The position numbers and the translations under genes are program-made. From Corynebacterium meridianum (GTDB lineage Bacteria; Actinomycetota; Actinomycetes; Mycobacteriales; Mycobacteriaceae), in contig NZ_JAEIOS010000011.1 in assembly GCF_016342265.1 (NCBI RefSeq), forward strand, positions 434,001-498,000: a stretch of 64,000 nt of DNA, given 5' to 3'. Below the pieces are notes generated by a model. That model saw only the letters and a program-made list of their open reading frames with translations, made no database searches and was not told where the DNA came from. Below are positions 21,988 to 31,013 of this stretch, one piece after another (the stretch's first letter is position 1; each line of letters opens with the position of its first letter).

Positions 21988-23184
21988 CTAGCCGGATCGC
22001 CGCCACGATACTCCGTCCCGCTGGACGAGACCCTTCTGCTGCAGGTCAACCAGTATGTGGACCGCGAGAGAAACTGTGATGCCAGCTTCCGCAGCCACGT
22101 CTTCTGTGACACGGCTCTCACTGGAGGTTGCGTCGAAAACCTTGAGTTCCGTGCGGCTCAACGCCTGGATCCTGTCGGGTGGGAAAGCAAACTCGTACTG
22201 CGCCTGCGCGTCGACGGTCCCGAGCGGTTCGATCAGTTCCCGGATCTGTTCAGCCGACGTCACCAGCTGTGCGTCCCCGTTCCGGATCCGCTCGTGACAA
22301 CCGAGTGATCCGTGCCCCGTCACCGGACCGGGCACGGCCATCGCCACCGAGCCGAGTCGCGCCGCCCAGGTCAGCGTGTTGAGCGCGCCGGAACGCCAGG
22401 CCGCCTCCACCACGACGGTTCCGCCGCTGAGCGCCGCGACGAGCCGGTTCCTGGTGAGGAACCGGTGCCGTGCCGGATGGACACCGGGCGGATACTCGGA
22501 GATGACGGCACTGCGGGCCCCGTCACCGGCGATGCGGTCGAACAGGGCGGCGTTGCGGGCCGGGTAGGTCCGTTCCGGACCGCATGCCGCGACAACGATG
22601 GTGGGGGTCCCGTTCGCCAGTGCGGTCTCGTGTGCCACGGTGTCCACCCCGAGCGCCCCTCCGGACACGATCGTCCACCGGGACGCCGCGAGTCCTTCCA
22701 CGAGCATGCGGGTGACCTCCCAGCCGTAGCGGGTGATGGCGCGGGTGCCGACGACGGCGACCGCCCGCTGCGCCAGCTCCGCCGGTGCCCCTCCCCGAGC
22801 CCACAGCGCGTGCGGTGCCACGGCATCCCGGCCACCGGCCCGCCCGACGTGGTCACTCGCGGCGTCGACGAAACCGAAGGCCCTGTCCAGGGGTTCTGAC
22901 GGCCATTCGGCGTCGTCCGGGGTGACGAGTCTGGCCCCGTTCCTGTCGGCCGTGAGGAGGTCCTCCGCGGCGCTGTCCGTCCGATACCGGGTAGCGGTCT
23001 GCCCGAGCAGTGGCCCGATCCACGGCTCCCGCCGCTTCACCCCGTACGCGATGGCTTCGACGTCCCGCCCCTCGGCGAGCAGTTGCTGGAGCGGTGCCGA
23101 CGGTCCCTCGATCACCCGCGAGAGGTAGGCCCACGCATGTCGCCGGGCCGACCACCTGTCGTTGATCGTGATTCTCTCAGGCAT
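21988..23184 (-). CDS. dprA: DNA processing protein DprA
   Basis: DprA loads RecA onto incoming single-stranded DNA in transformation. The 398-residue protein has the Rossmann-like domain at about residues 120-320, with VAVVGTRAITRYG, SGGALGVDTVAHE and the ISEYPPGVHPARHRF/RNRLVAALS motifs, and a C-terminal winged-helix segment (EAGITVSLAVHILVDLQQKG). ATG 23184 overlaps the comM stop by 8 bp, so the two are translationally linked. Confidence 0.92.
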   Translation of the reverse strand: MPERITINDRWSARRHAWAYLSRVIEGPSAPLQQLLAEGRDVEAIAYGVKRREPWIGPLLGQTATRYRTDSAAEDLLTADRNGARLVTPDDAEWPSEPLDRAFGFVDAASDHVGRAGGRDAVAPHALWARGGAPAELAQRAVAVVGTRAITRYGWEVTRMLVEGLAASRWTIVSGGALGVDTVAHETALANGTPTIVVAACGPERTYPARNAALFDRIAGDGARSAVISEYPPGVHPARHRFLTRNRLVAALSGGTVVVEAAWRSGALNTLTWAARLGSVAMAVPGPVTGHGSLGCHERIRNGDAQLVTSAEQIRELIEPLGTVDAQAQYEFAFPPDRIQALSRTELKVFDATSSESRVTEDVAAEAGITVSLAVHILVDLQQKGLVQRDGVSWRRSG

Positions 23185-24706
23185 CGGTCTCACCACCGTC
23201 CGTTACGCCGGAATGGTCCAGGGCACGGGCGACGTGATCCAGATCGGGGATGTCCCTGCCCTCCAGGTCTGCGAGAGTCCAGGCGACCCGGAGGGTTCGG
23301 TCGACGCGCCGCTGGCTGATCCGGCCCCGTGCGGTGTGCGCCGCGAGCAGCGCCATGGCCACATCGTCGGCGGGATGTTCTCGGCGCAGTACCGTTCCCC
23401 TGACATCGGCGGTGAGCGTCGTCTCCACCCCGGCACGCCGCCACCGGGCCGCCGCTCGCTCCCGGGCTATGGCCACCCGTTCGGCGATCACTTCCGATGT
23501 CTCCTCGTCCCCGGGTGTGATGACGGTTGACCTGGCCCGGGTCCTGACGTGGAGGTCGATCCTGTCCCGCAGCGGCCCGGAGAGGTTGTTGAGATACCGC
23601 GACCGCTCCCCGGAACGGCACCGGCACCGGCGGGGATCGTCCACCGCGCAGCGACACGGGTTGGCGGCCAGAATCAACTGGAAGCGGGCGGGGAATGTCA
23701 CGTCCTGCCTGGACCGGAGGATCCGCACCGCACCGGTGTCGAGCGGAGTCCGGAGACAGTCCAGGATGCGGGCGGGAATCTCACTGACCTCGTCGAGGAA
23801 GAGAACACCGTGGTGGGCGAGACTCACCGCCCCTGGCAGCGGACTCCCTCCACCGCCGAGCAGCGCCGCGCGCGTGACACTGTGGTGGGGAGCGATGAAC
23901 GGAGCCCTGGACACGACACCGGTGAACGTCCGCCCGGCCACGGAGTGCACGGCGGTCGCCGCCAGGCACTCCCGCTCCGTCAACGGCGGGAGAATCCCCG
24001 GGAGGCGGGTCGCGATCATGGACTTCCCGGAGCCGGGCGGACCGATCATCAACATGTGATGGCCACCGGCCGCGGCGATCTCCGCGGCCAGCCGGGCCTC
24101 CGGCTGGCCCACGACATCCGCGAAGTCCGTGTTCGCCCGAGGTTCAACAACACCGGATCCGACATCACCTGCTGCGGTCAGCTCACCGGCGCCGGTCGCC
24201 CACCGGAGAACCTCGTCGAGGGTGTCGGCGATCATGACGGGAAACGACGGAATCAGTGCCGCTTCACCGGCGTTACCCCGGGGAATGACAGCTCCGGTCA
24301 GTCCCGCCGCACGGGCCGCGAGCAGACACGGCAGGACCCCCGTCACCGGGCGGATCGCCCCGTTGAGACCGATCTCCCCAAGCACCAGCGTCGAGGCCAA
24401 CCGGTCACCGTCCGCGGGGACCGATCCGCCGGCTTTCAGGATCGCGAGCGCCATAGCGAGATCGAACCCCGCCCCGGATTTCGGCAGTGACGCCGGTGAA
24501 AGACTGACCACGATCCGGGTGCGCGGCCACGGCAAGCCCAAGTTATGGCACGCGGTGCGGATCCGGTCTCGCGCTTCACTGACGGCGGTGTCCCCGAGGC
24601 CGAGGACACTGATGCCGGGCAGACCACGTCCGGTACTCACCTCCACATCGATGATGGCGGCCGTGACACCCCTGACCGCTGCGGTGCGGGTCCTACCGAG
24701 CGCCAC
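23177..24706 (-). CDS. comM: YifB/ComM-family Mg-chelatase-like AAA+ ATPase
   Basis: ComM is a hexameric helicase that helps branch migration during natural transformation. The intact 509-residue copy starts at GTG 24706 inside the 3' end of yraN (14-bp overlap) and has the N-terminal ChlI-like domain, Walker A GPPGSGKSM near residue 223, Walker B VLFLDEVSE near residue 298, a zinc-like cysteine cluster (NPCRC/RRCRCRSGE) and a C-terminal Mg-chelatase domain. Two pieces of a second, ~93-95% similar comM lie at 25324-25834 and 34426-34759. Confidence 0.93.
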   Translation of the reverse strand: MALGRTRTAAVRGVTAAIIDVEVSTGRGLPGISVLGLGDTAVSEARDRIRTACHNLGLPWPRTRIVVSLSPASLPKSGAGFDLAMALAILKAGGSVPADGDRLASTLVLGEIGLNGAIRPVTGVLPCLLAARAAGLTGAVIPRGNAGEAALIPSFPVMIADTLDEVLRWATGAGELTAAGDVGSGVVEPRANTDFADVVGQPEARLAAEIAAAGGHHMLMIGPPGSGKSMIATRLPGILPPLTERECLAATAVHSVAGRTFTGVVSRAPFIAPHHSVTRAALLGGGGSPLPGAVSLAHHGVLFLDEVSEIPARILDCLRTPLDTGAVRILRSRQDVTFPARFQLILAANPCRCAVDDPRRCRCRSGERSRYLNNLSGPLRDRIDLHVRTRARSTVITPGDEETSEVIAERVAIARERAAARWRRAGVETTLTADVRGTVLRREHPADDVAMALLAAHTARGRISQRRVDRTLRVAWTLADLEGRDIPDLDHVARALDHSGVTDGGETDA

Positions 24707-25058
24707 GGTCGATGTCCTCCCAGCACTCGATCGACCAGTGACCCGCGTGCGGGGCCACCAGAACCGCGTCGAAACGCACCGAATGCGCGGGATACTCCGC
24801 CAGCCAGACAGCCGCAGCGCGCTTGACTCTCGCAAACTTACGGGGCGAGATCGCCTCAATCCCACCGAACCACGCCGTGGAGCGGGTCTTCACCTCGACG
24901 AAGACAACGGTTCCGTCCGCAGCCTCGACGATCAGGTCGATCTCCCCTTGGAAACAGGACATGTTCCTGGCGAGGATGCGACCGCCTTTGGACGTGTAGT
25001 GCTGGGCGGCGGCTTCTTCACCGGCACGACCTAGTTCAGCAGGTGTGGGAATGGGCAT
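24693..25058 (-). CDS. yraN: YraN/UPF0102 family nuclease-like protein
   Basis: A 121-residue protein with the endonuclease-like core of the family: conserved Gly-Glu-Ile-Asp (GEIDLIVEAADG) and the Glu-Val-Lys triad (VVFVEVKTR). The biochemical role is not settled; it is usually found with comM and dprA, as here. ATG 25058 gives the family-typical N-terminus (PTPAELGRAGEEAAAQHY). It marks the left border of the accessory island. Confidence 0.88.
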   Translation of the reverse strand: MPIPTPAELGRAGEEAAAQHYTSKGGRILARNMSCFQGEIDLIVEAADGTVVFVEVKTRSTAWFGGIEAISPRKFARVKRAAAVWLAEYPAHSVRFDAVLVAPHAGHWSIECWEDIDRGAR

Positions 25059-25323
25059 TCGGGCGACTCCCGGAGGATCGACGATGTGGTTCCTCCCCCG
25101 TCTTATGCAACGGCGGCGGGTGACCTCACCGTCCCCGAAACACGTGCGTCGGACATTCCTCATGGCCGGTCGCTGTGTACAACACACCGGAACCGGTGGT
25201 TGTCCACCGGAGGCCGGGAACGACATGAGAAGAACACCGGCGCTAAATGTGGCGGGATATGTTTACCGCACGGAGTGGTGACCCGATCACGATCAGGGAG
25301 AGCCTTCTTCCGGCGGACCAGCT

Positions 25324-25834
25324 TCCAGACGATCCGGAGCGTCCGGTCGACGCGCCGCTGGCTGATCCGGCCCCGCGCCGTGTGCGCCGCGAGCAGCGCC
25401 ATGGCCACATCGTCGGCGGGATGTTCCCGGCGAAGCACCGTTCCCCTGACATCGGCGGTGAGCGTCGTCTCCAACCCGGCACGCCGCCACCGGCCCGCCG
25501 CCCGCTCCCGGGCTGCGGCCACCCGTCCGGCGATCACTTCCGATGATTCCTCGTCCCCCGGCGTGATGACCGTAGACCTGGCCCGGGTCCTGACGTGGAG
25601 GTCGATCCTGTCCCGCAGTGGACCGGAGAGATTATTGAGGTACCTCGACCGCTTCCGGAACGACACCGGTACCGGCGGGGATCGTCTGACGTGCAGTGGC
25701 ACGGGTTGGCGGCCAGAACCAACTGGAAACGGGCGGGGAATGTCACGTCCTGCCTGGCTCGGAGGATCCGCACCGCACCGGTGTCGAGCGGCGTCCGGAG
25801 ACAGTCCAGGATGCGAGCCGGAATCTCACTGACC
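25324..25834 (-). pseudogene. comM fragment (C-terminal half of a second copy)
   Basis: This segment encodes EIPARILDCLRTPLDTGAV through to RISQRRVDRTLRIVW, equivalent to residues ~301-460 of the intact ComM, with a frame break after the cysteine cluster (~25690). The DNA differs from 23270-23784 at roughly one base in fifteen. Homology stops at GACC (25834), where unrelated DNA begins, and at ~25324 on the other side. It pairs with the fragment at 34426-34759: together they cover residues ~198-460. Confidence 0.88.
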
Positions 25835-25837
25835 CCA

Positions 25838-25860
25838 TGATCAGATGAAAAGCACACCTC
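25838..25860. repeat. Left-end inverted repeat of the comM element
   Basis: TGATCAG followed 5 bp later by AAGCACACCTC; the second motif is the exact inverse of GAGGTGTGCTT at 34403-34413. It starts 4 bp inside the comM homology boundary. Confidence 0.6.
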
Positions 25861-26170
25861 GGCGTGTACAGAAAAGCTACCGTGTTCTACGCTCACGCAA
25901 CCCTTGCTGAAGAATCAGGCCACAACAGCCTGATCGGCGATCTTGACAACTCCTACCCTCGTCTCCCCGCCCACCCAGCAACTAAGAGCATGGGTCCACA
26001 CACCAATATGGTCGTGGACCTGCACTGCGGCCACAGATGTTGCGAATGACACGAGTCTCCGATGCCCCCACGAATCGGACGACAACGTCCGGCCCGGATG
26101 GTTGTCAACTGCTCCGCGCCGACCCCTTCACCCTGGGAGAATCGCGTTCAATAGTCAGGCGTGCCGCTAC

Positions 26171-26290
26171 CTAGCGTTTCTTGCCACGTGTGTTGTAAAA
26201 AATCTGGTTGGTAGGCTTCAGCGGGACACCCAGCTCGCCAGCCCGGCTGCGCACGGCGTCTTCGGTCCGGTCAAGGTGCAGGCCCAGGAC
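26171..26290 (-). pseudogene. 3' remnant of an unidentified gene
   Basis: The minus strand reads DRTEDAVRSRAGELGVPL then KPTNQIFYNTR and a stop, with a pattern like a short helix-turn-helix (RTxxAVRSRAxELG). No start or upstream frame of matching character is visible, so only the end of the gene remains. The surroundings (25861-27174) hold only unconvincing frames. Confidence 0.35.
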
Positions 26291-27174
26291 TCAGATCAGG
26301 ATGTTCTACACAGCCTTATGGCAAAGCTGGGTATCGTGGGGCAGCTATCCACGAGTTCCCGACATTAGCAAGCTTCTTGGCCATGCTGGGGCCCGTCTTC
26401 CGGAGTAGGGCGTACAACATCCCCCACTGACGCTAGAGTGCCAACGAGCACGAAAACACCCAATCACCGAAAGGCGATTTACTAAATTTTTCCGTACACT
26501 CTACGGAATTGCTTATCAGCTTGCCGCATTGACTTCTGACTGGCGGCCTTGCTTGACTGATGATATGACGTCATGGGCCCCACATGGGCAAGTTCGCTTG
26601 GAGACACTCCGCACTAGCTTCGCCGATGCGGGGTTGATCGACTTTTTCAGGTTGCCGCCGCCGGGGTGTGACGGATCAACCAATGGAAGCCCACGATGAC
26701 GCCTTCATCTTGAGTGTGCTTTCCTTGCGAAGTCCCACCAACAAGTTACTCGCCGAGGCGCCAGACAATGCCACGCTCCGAGCCTCGGGTGTGATTGTCA
26801 GCAAGGAGTTCGGCTCGGCCATACTGCATACGCCCCGAACTGATGTGCGCTTGATGAAGGCCCCCTTCGGGCCGGGGCGTCACGCGAGTCGCGAGGCGGA
26901 CTTCGATTGGTCTGATTCCGAGGGAAGACAGGCCGCAGCACTACGCAACCGCGCCGCGCATGAACCACCTCCGCAAGTCCCACAAGCTGAGCCCACCTCT
27001 AATCCCAGGAGAACCGATGCGACTCCTTCCCGCTAAGCCTGATCACGCTGGTGCAGCACTCATGGGGGAACCAATGCAGGACATCTGCGCCCCGGACGGG
27101 AACAGTATGCGACAACGCACTCTCATCCCACAGCCGAACAGCGGGGCAAGGATCGACACCGAAGGAAGCACGAG

Positions 27175-28629
27175 ATGAGGTTCAGCAACGCCTTCGGCGT
27201 GGCCCACAGCAAAACGAGACCGTGGTTCAACCTTCTGCTTGACCAAGATACGCCGCTGTATGTCGACCCGTTCCTAGTGTTCGACGACAATAAGCCCCTT
27301 TGGGCGGGATCCAAGCAGGAAGTCACGAACTTCTTCGACGCCGCAGCACGTCTCATTGAGCAATCCAAAGGAAACCAGAACTCACTCGCGTACCAGAAGG
27401 CGCTCGAACTGCTAAGGTTTCCCGAACCAAATGAGTTCTGCCTTGGTCTGAGCATGGGCGCCCCGCACGGTTCTGGAACAGGGCCCAAGGCCGCCCGCGA
27501 GATGGCAGAAATCCTCGACCTCGGACGCCGGTACGGGCACATCGAAGACCTCGCGTCTATCGCAGGCTTCAACCTCTTTTCCAACGGGATCGGGCTGGAT
27601 CGAATCAGCGACATCCTCTGCAACATTCTCAAGCATCGGTTCATCCGATACACCCAGAAGGTGTCAAAGAAGCTAGGCATCACGGTGGAGCCAGTGACTG
27701 TCAAGCACCCCGGCTGGGACCGACAGCGATCCAGGTGGCTTCCCGACGCCAAGATCGAACTGCCGAAGTCTCCATTCGGTGATGGTGGAATTCTGCTCGC
27801 ACCCGAGCGGTTCTTGAAGGAAATCCCGACAGTGACCCCGGACGAGTTCTGGAAGTGGGCCGAGCTCCATGAAGCTCATCTTCTGCGACAGGACTTCAGC
27901 TACGAGATCGCACAGGGCCTCAACCAAGCAGACCGCCGCCTCCTGGCACGGCGCTTCGCCCGCAAGTACCCAGACAAGGCAGCCGAATACCTGCGCCTGG
28001 TAGCACAGATGCCTCACCTGCCCTACGACGTCGAAATGGATCCGAAAGGCCTGGTCTTCTGGCGGGAGACCGGCGAGGCCATGGGTAAAGCCTCGCCCGT
28101 CACCTCGGCCGAGGTTCCCACCCAGCGGCAGCAGTTCCCGGCGTTCGTCGAGCTCCTTGCGACACGCTTCCAGCACGCAGTCGAGAACACTGATCTATGG
28201 CGCGCACTGTGGGCCGGCGATAGCCCACAGAAAGAAGTGGTCATCCAGGCTATCGCCGGCGCGATGTGGACCGAGGTCTGCCGTGCCGCACAGGTTGACA
28301 TCAGCCAGGAGGTCAACCGCGGCCGCGGTCCGGTCGACTTCAAATTCTCCAAGGGGTGGGAAGATCGCGCCCTCCTCGAAGTCAAAGTGATCCGCAGCAG
28401 CGGATTCTTCAGGGGCGCAGCGACCCAATTGCCCCAATACATGAGAACCGAGCAGATCAGCTACGGCGTGTACCTATGCGTTGGACATTACGGCGAGGAC
28501 TTCGCGCCCGCGCGCATCAAGCGCGTCGAAGACACGATCGCCACTCTCGCGAAGGAGAAAGGGATCAAGATCAAACTCGTCCTCGTCGATGCCAGGCGAG
28601 ACAACAAGGCCTCTGCGTCAAAGCAATAG
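27175..28629 (+). CDS. Uncharacterised 484-residue protein with C-terminal PD-(D/E)xK-like nuclease motif
   Basis: I do not recognise a named family. The N-terminus holds a distinctive DTPLYVDPFLVFDDNKPLW stretch, the middle is rich in charged helices, and the C-terminal ~120 residues have a restriction-endonuclease-like core: Asp388 in GPVDFKF, then LLEVKV giving Glu402-x-Lys404, with QLPQYMRTEQISYGVYLCVG after it, as in nucleases whose sheet continues past the ExK. No helicase domain. It is the only well-formed plus-strand gene of the element; AAGGAAG precedes the ATG. A nuclease role in phage or plasmid defence is inference from the motif and mobile context. GC is lower than the backbone. 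Confidence 0.65.
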   Translation: MRFSNAFGVAHSKTRPWFNLLLDQDTPLYVDPFLVFDDNKPLWAGSKQEVTNFFDAAARLIEQSKGNQNSLAYQKALELLRFPEPNEFCLGLSMGAPHGSGTGPKAAREMAEILDLGRRYGHIEDLASIAGFNLFSNGIGLDRISDILCNILKHRFIRYTQKVSKKLGITVEPVTVKHPGWDRQRSRWLPDAKIELPKSPFGDGGILLAPERFLKEIPTVTPDEFWKWAELHEAHLLRQDFSYEIAQGLNQADRRLLARRFARKYPDKAAEYLRLVAQMPHLPYDVEMDPKGLVFWRETGEAMGKASPVTSAEVPTQRQQFPAFVELLATRFQHAVENTDLWRALWAGDSPQKEVVIQAIAGAMWTEVCRAAQVDISQEVNRGRGPVDFKFSKGWEDRALLEVKVIRSSGFFRGAATQLPQYMRTEQISYGVYLCVGHYGEDFAPARIKRVEDTIATLAKEKGIKIKLVLVDARRDNKASASKQ

Positions 28630-28999
28630 ACGATTCCCGTTGCAGGAACAAGCACCTCGGAAAACATCAGCGGCACGCCAAATGCTCGCCAAGATCCAAC
28701 CATTCCAGAACGTGGCCGCGGATGTCACTGCCCTTAACTTCAGCAATAAACTCTACGAAGCCCATGGCCTAGAAGCCTCACCGCACCTGCGACAAACAAC
28801 GATAGGCGCTCCTTGGATCATGGGACCAGGTGAATCGTGGGCATATCGGGCCCGTCAGGTCGATCCGTTGGTGGAGGTCTGCGTAGTGCGTCTGGGGCGC
28901 AGAAGCCCGCGTGAGTTCTCGTTCGGTTGGTTGACGATGAGTTGGAGGGGCGTCAAGACTGGGTACCACCAGCCAGGTTGAAGTTCCCCCTGGAGTAAG
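28630..28999. other. Gene-free stretch in the comM element
   Basis: 370 bases after the nuclease-like gene. Short frames on both strands have no recognisable content and no ribosome-binding site; probably decayed DNA. Confidence 0.5.
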
Positions 29000-29263
29000 G
29001 TGGCGGGGTACCAGGCGCGCGAAGAGCGATGGAACCGGCTCTATGCCACGGGTCTGGACCGCGATGATCCCCGTGAGGACGCTGTTGAAGAAGTACTTGG
29101 ACTCCTGACCGATGACGACGTGACCTCAATCGGCTACCGCCACGGTGGAGCGACCTCGATCTCGCAGCCTCAAGTGCTGGCAGACCAACTCGGTATTCAG
29201 ATCGAACAGCTGACCGGTCACCGAGACTCGTTCGTCGGCGACGGGGTCATGATCGCCCCATAG
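29000..29263 (+). CDS. Small hypothetical protein
   Basis: An 87-residue frame from a GTG with GGAG eight bases upstream. The product is acidic (DRDDPREDAVEEVLGLL) and then reads TDDDVTSIGYRHGGATSISQ. No family recognised; it may be a real small gene of the element or the front part of a broken one. Confidence 0.35.
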   Translation: MAGYQAREERWNRLYATGLDRDDPREDAVEEVLGLLTDDDVTSIGYRHGGATSISQPQVLADQLGIQIEQLTGHRDSFVGDGVMIAP

Positions 29264-29709
29264 GGGACTACGGAGTTGGTCGTCCGGACTGCTACTGAGA
29301 GCAATCCGGAGCTGACCATGCAGCGTGTTTGGAAAGGTGAACAGAAGGCACGGTGAGAAGCAATCCACGGCCACTATATGTCCACGTCCAGGAGCGAGGA
29401 CATATATATCTCGCCCGAGTACAGAATCGAGTTCGACAACGACTACCTCAGACCACGACGTGAGGTGCTGCGGTCCTGGTGCGGCGTCGAGGCCTTAGAA
29501 TAAGATTCGATGAGCTGGTCGAGCTGTGCAAGGAGATCAAGCGCGTCGGAGATGTCGCCCAGAGCGTGATCACGGCGTTGCGCGCTGCGGGTCAAGCCTC
29601 GCGACTGGAGCGGGAGTTGGACACTCCCAGATGCTCCGCGCCGACCAGACCGACAACTGAAAACGCCTCAGCGCACTCAAGTCGGCGGATGCTAGGCGTT
29701 CATACCGCG

Positions 29710-30990
29710 GGCATGAACGGGTCCAGGTCGCGGGGATCGATTTGCTCATGCTCCATCTTCTGGTCGCTGGAGCGGGTCGATCCTGTCGGCCTCGGTACGT
29801 ATCCACACCGACCATTCATGCGCGTGACCTGCCGCCTCAACGTCGTGCTGGCTCACCACGTGCTGGTCGATCCTCTGCCGTGTAGCGACTTAGCACCCCG
29901 GCACGCACGGCATCAGCAAGCTGGCGATCCAGACGTGTCGGTTGAAGTCATCTACGTAGTCCTGCTCTGCCTGAACCAGCGCGGCCTTTTCAGACTCGGT
30001 GGCGCTCTTGGCATTCGCGTTCGCCCCGGGCGCAGCGCTCAGCAATGTCGCTGGCAGCCTGTTCTACATGTGCGAAAAGCTGGGGCAGCTTGTCGGTGAG
30101 CGCCCAGCGTTTCCGGTCCGTCCATGAGACCGAGGAGTACCGTTTCCGCAACCTGATCACCGACCTGCCCGACCAGACCTGCCACATGGTAGAGCGCCCC
30201 CGCTGATCTGGAAAATCGAGTTGCCCTCGCTACCCAGGCTGAACCAGTAGCCTCGCCGGTCACACTCCTCAGCAATGGCTTGCCGGATCAACAGCGCCAC
30301 TGGCGCGAGTATACCTCACCATCTAGCAGCTCAGGCCACTGATCGCGCAGCTCCAGCACCGCCTCATGCGCCGCGTCCAAAGTCTCAGTATCCGGAATCG
30401 GAGGGATCTGCTCGCGTGCAGGCACAGCCTCATCACGGGATAGCAAACCGACGACCAGATCACCGCGGTCGCGTCCCTTGTGGTGCAACACGTACCCCTC
30501 AGGTGCCAGTCCGTAGGAGATCGCTTTGCTGATCGCGCAGCGATACCCGGCACGCACCTCCAACTCAGGGTCGGGACTCCATCACTGCTCTGCAACTCGG
30601 CGACCAGATCCGCCGGGGACACCGAGAAGGTGCCCTCCCCCACCTGCCTCGGACAGCAGGGCGATCCCGCCCGCCGCCTCGTTCCGCTCCTAGCGGACGC
30701 CAGTCAGGTTCGCGGTCGATTGCCTCAGGACAATAGTTACGGTGTTCGAGGTAGTAGCTTCCAGACTCGGTCAATGCGGCAGATCAAGAGTGTCGGTACC
30801 AGTCAGACCGCGATCCGCCAACGCATACGTCGTGCGCTTGTGAGTGAAGTCCGTCCCCCCTTTGGGACACCCATCAGCTACCCGCGCCAGAACCTTCACC
30901 TGGCGGTCTGACAACGGCGCGTACTTGCGGGCCGCAAATTCTACTGTCCTCTGTCCGAAGTTGGCTACTGATCCATGTAGGCCCCACGCT
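29710..30990 (-). pseudogene. Decayed gene with winged-helix-like N-terminus
   Basis: Successive minus-strand frames look like one protein broken by several frameshifts: EFAARKYAPLSDRQVKVLARV and YALADRGLTGTDTLDL (~30960-30800), ESGSYYLEHRNYCPEAID (~30770), GYRCAISKAISYGLAPEGYV (~30545), DKLPQLFAHVEQAASDIAER (~30100) and EWSVWIRTEADRIDPLQRPE ending MEHEQIDPRDLDPFMPAV (~29840-29710). The front resembles a winged helix with a tyrosine-rich wing. I cannot name the family; the whole would be about 400 residues. Confidence 0.5.
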
Positions 30991-31013
30991 GAAAGGGTCT
31001 TAGGAAGGATCCA

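Noticed and set aside
26668..27036. 122-residue plus-strand frame before the nuclease-like gene
   Set aside because: No ribosome-binding site, atypical composition toward its end and no recognisable motif; likely chance in decayed DNA.
29378..29503. 41-residue frame MSTSRSEDIYISPEYRIEFD...
   Set aside because: Looks protein-like but has no ribosome-binding site and no context; could be a remnant, not supportable as a gene.
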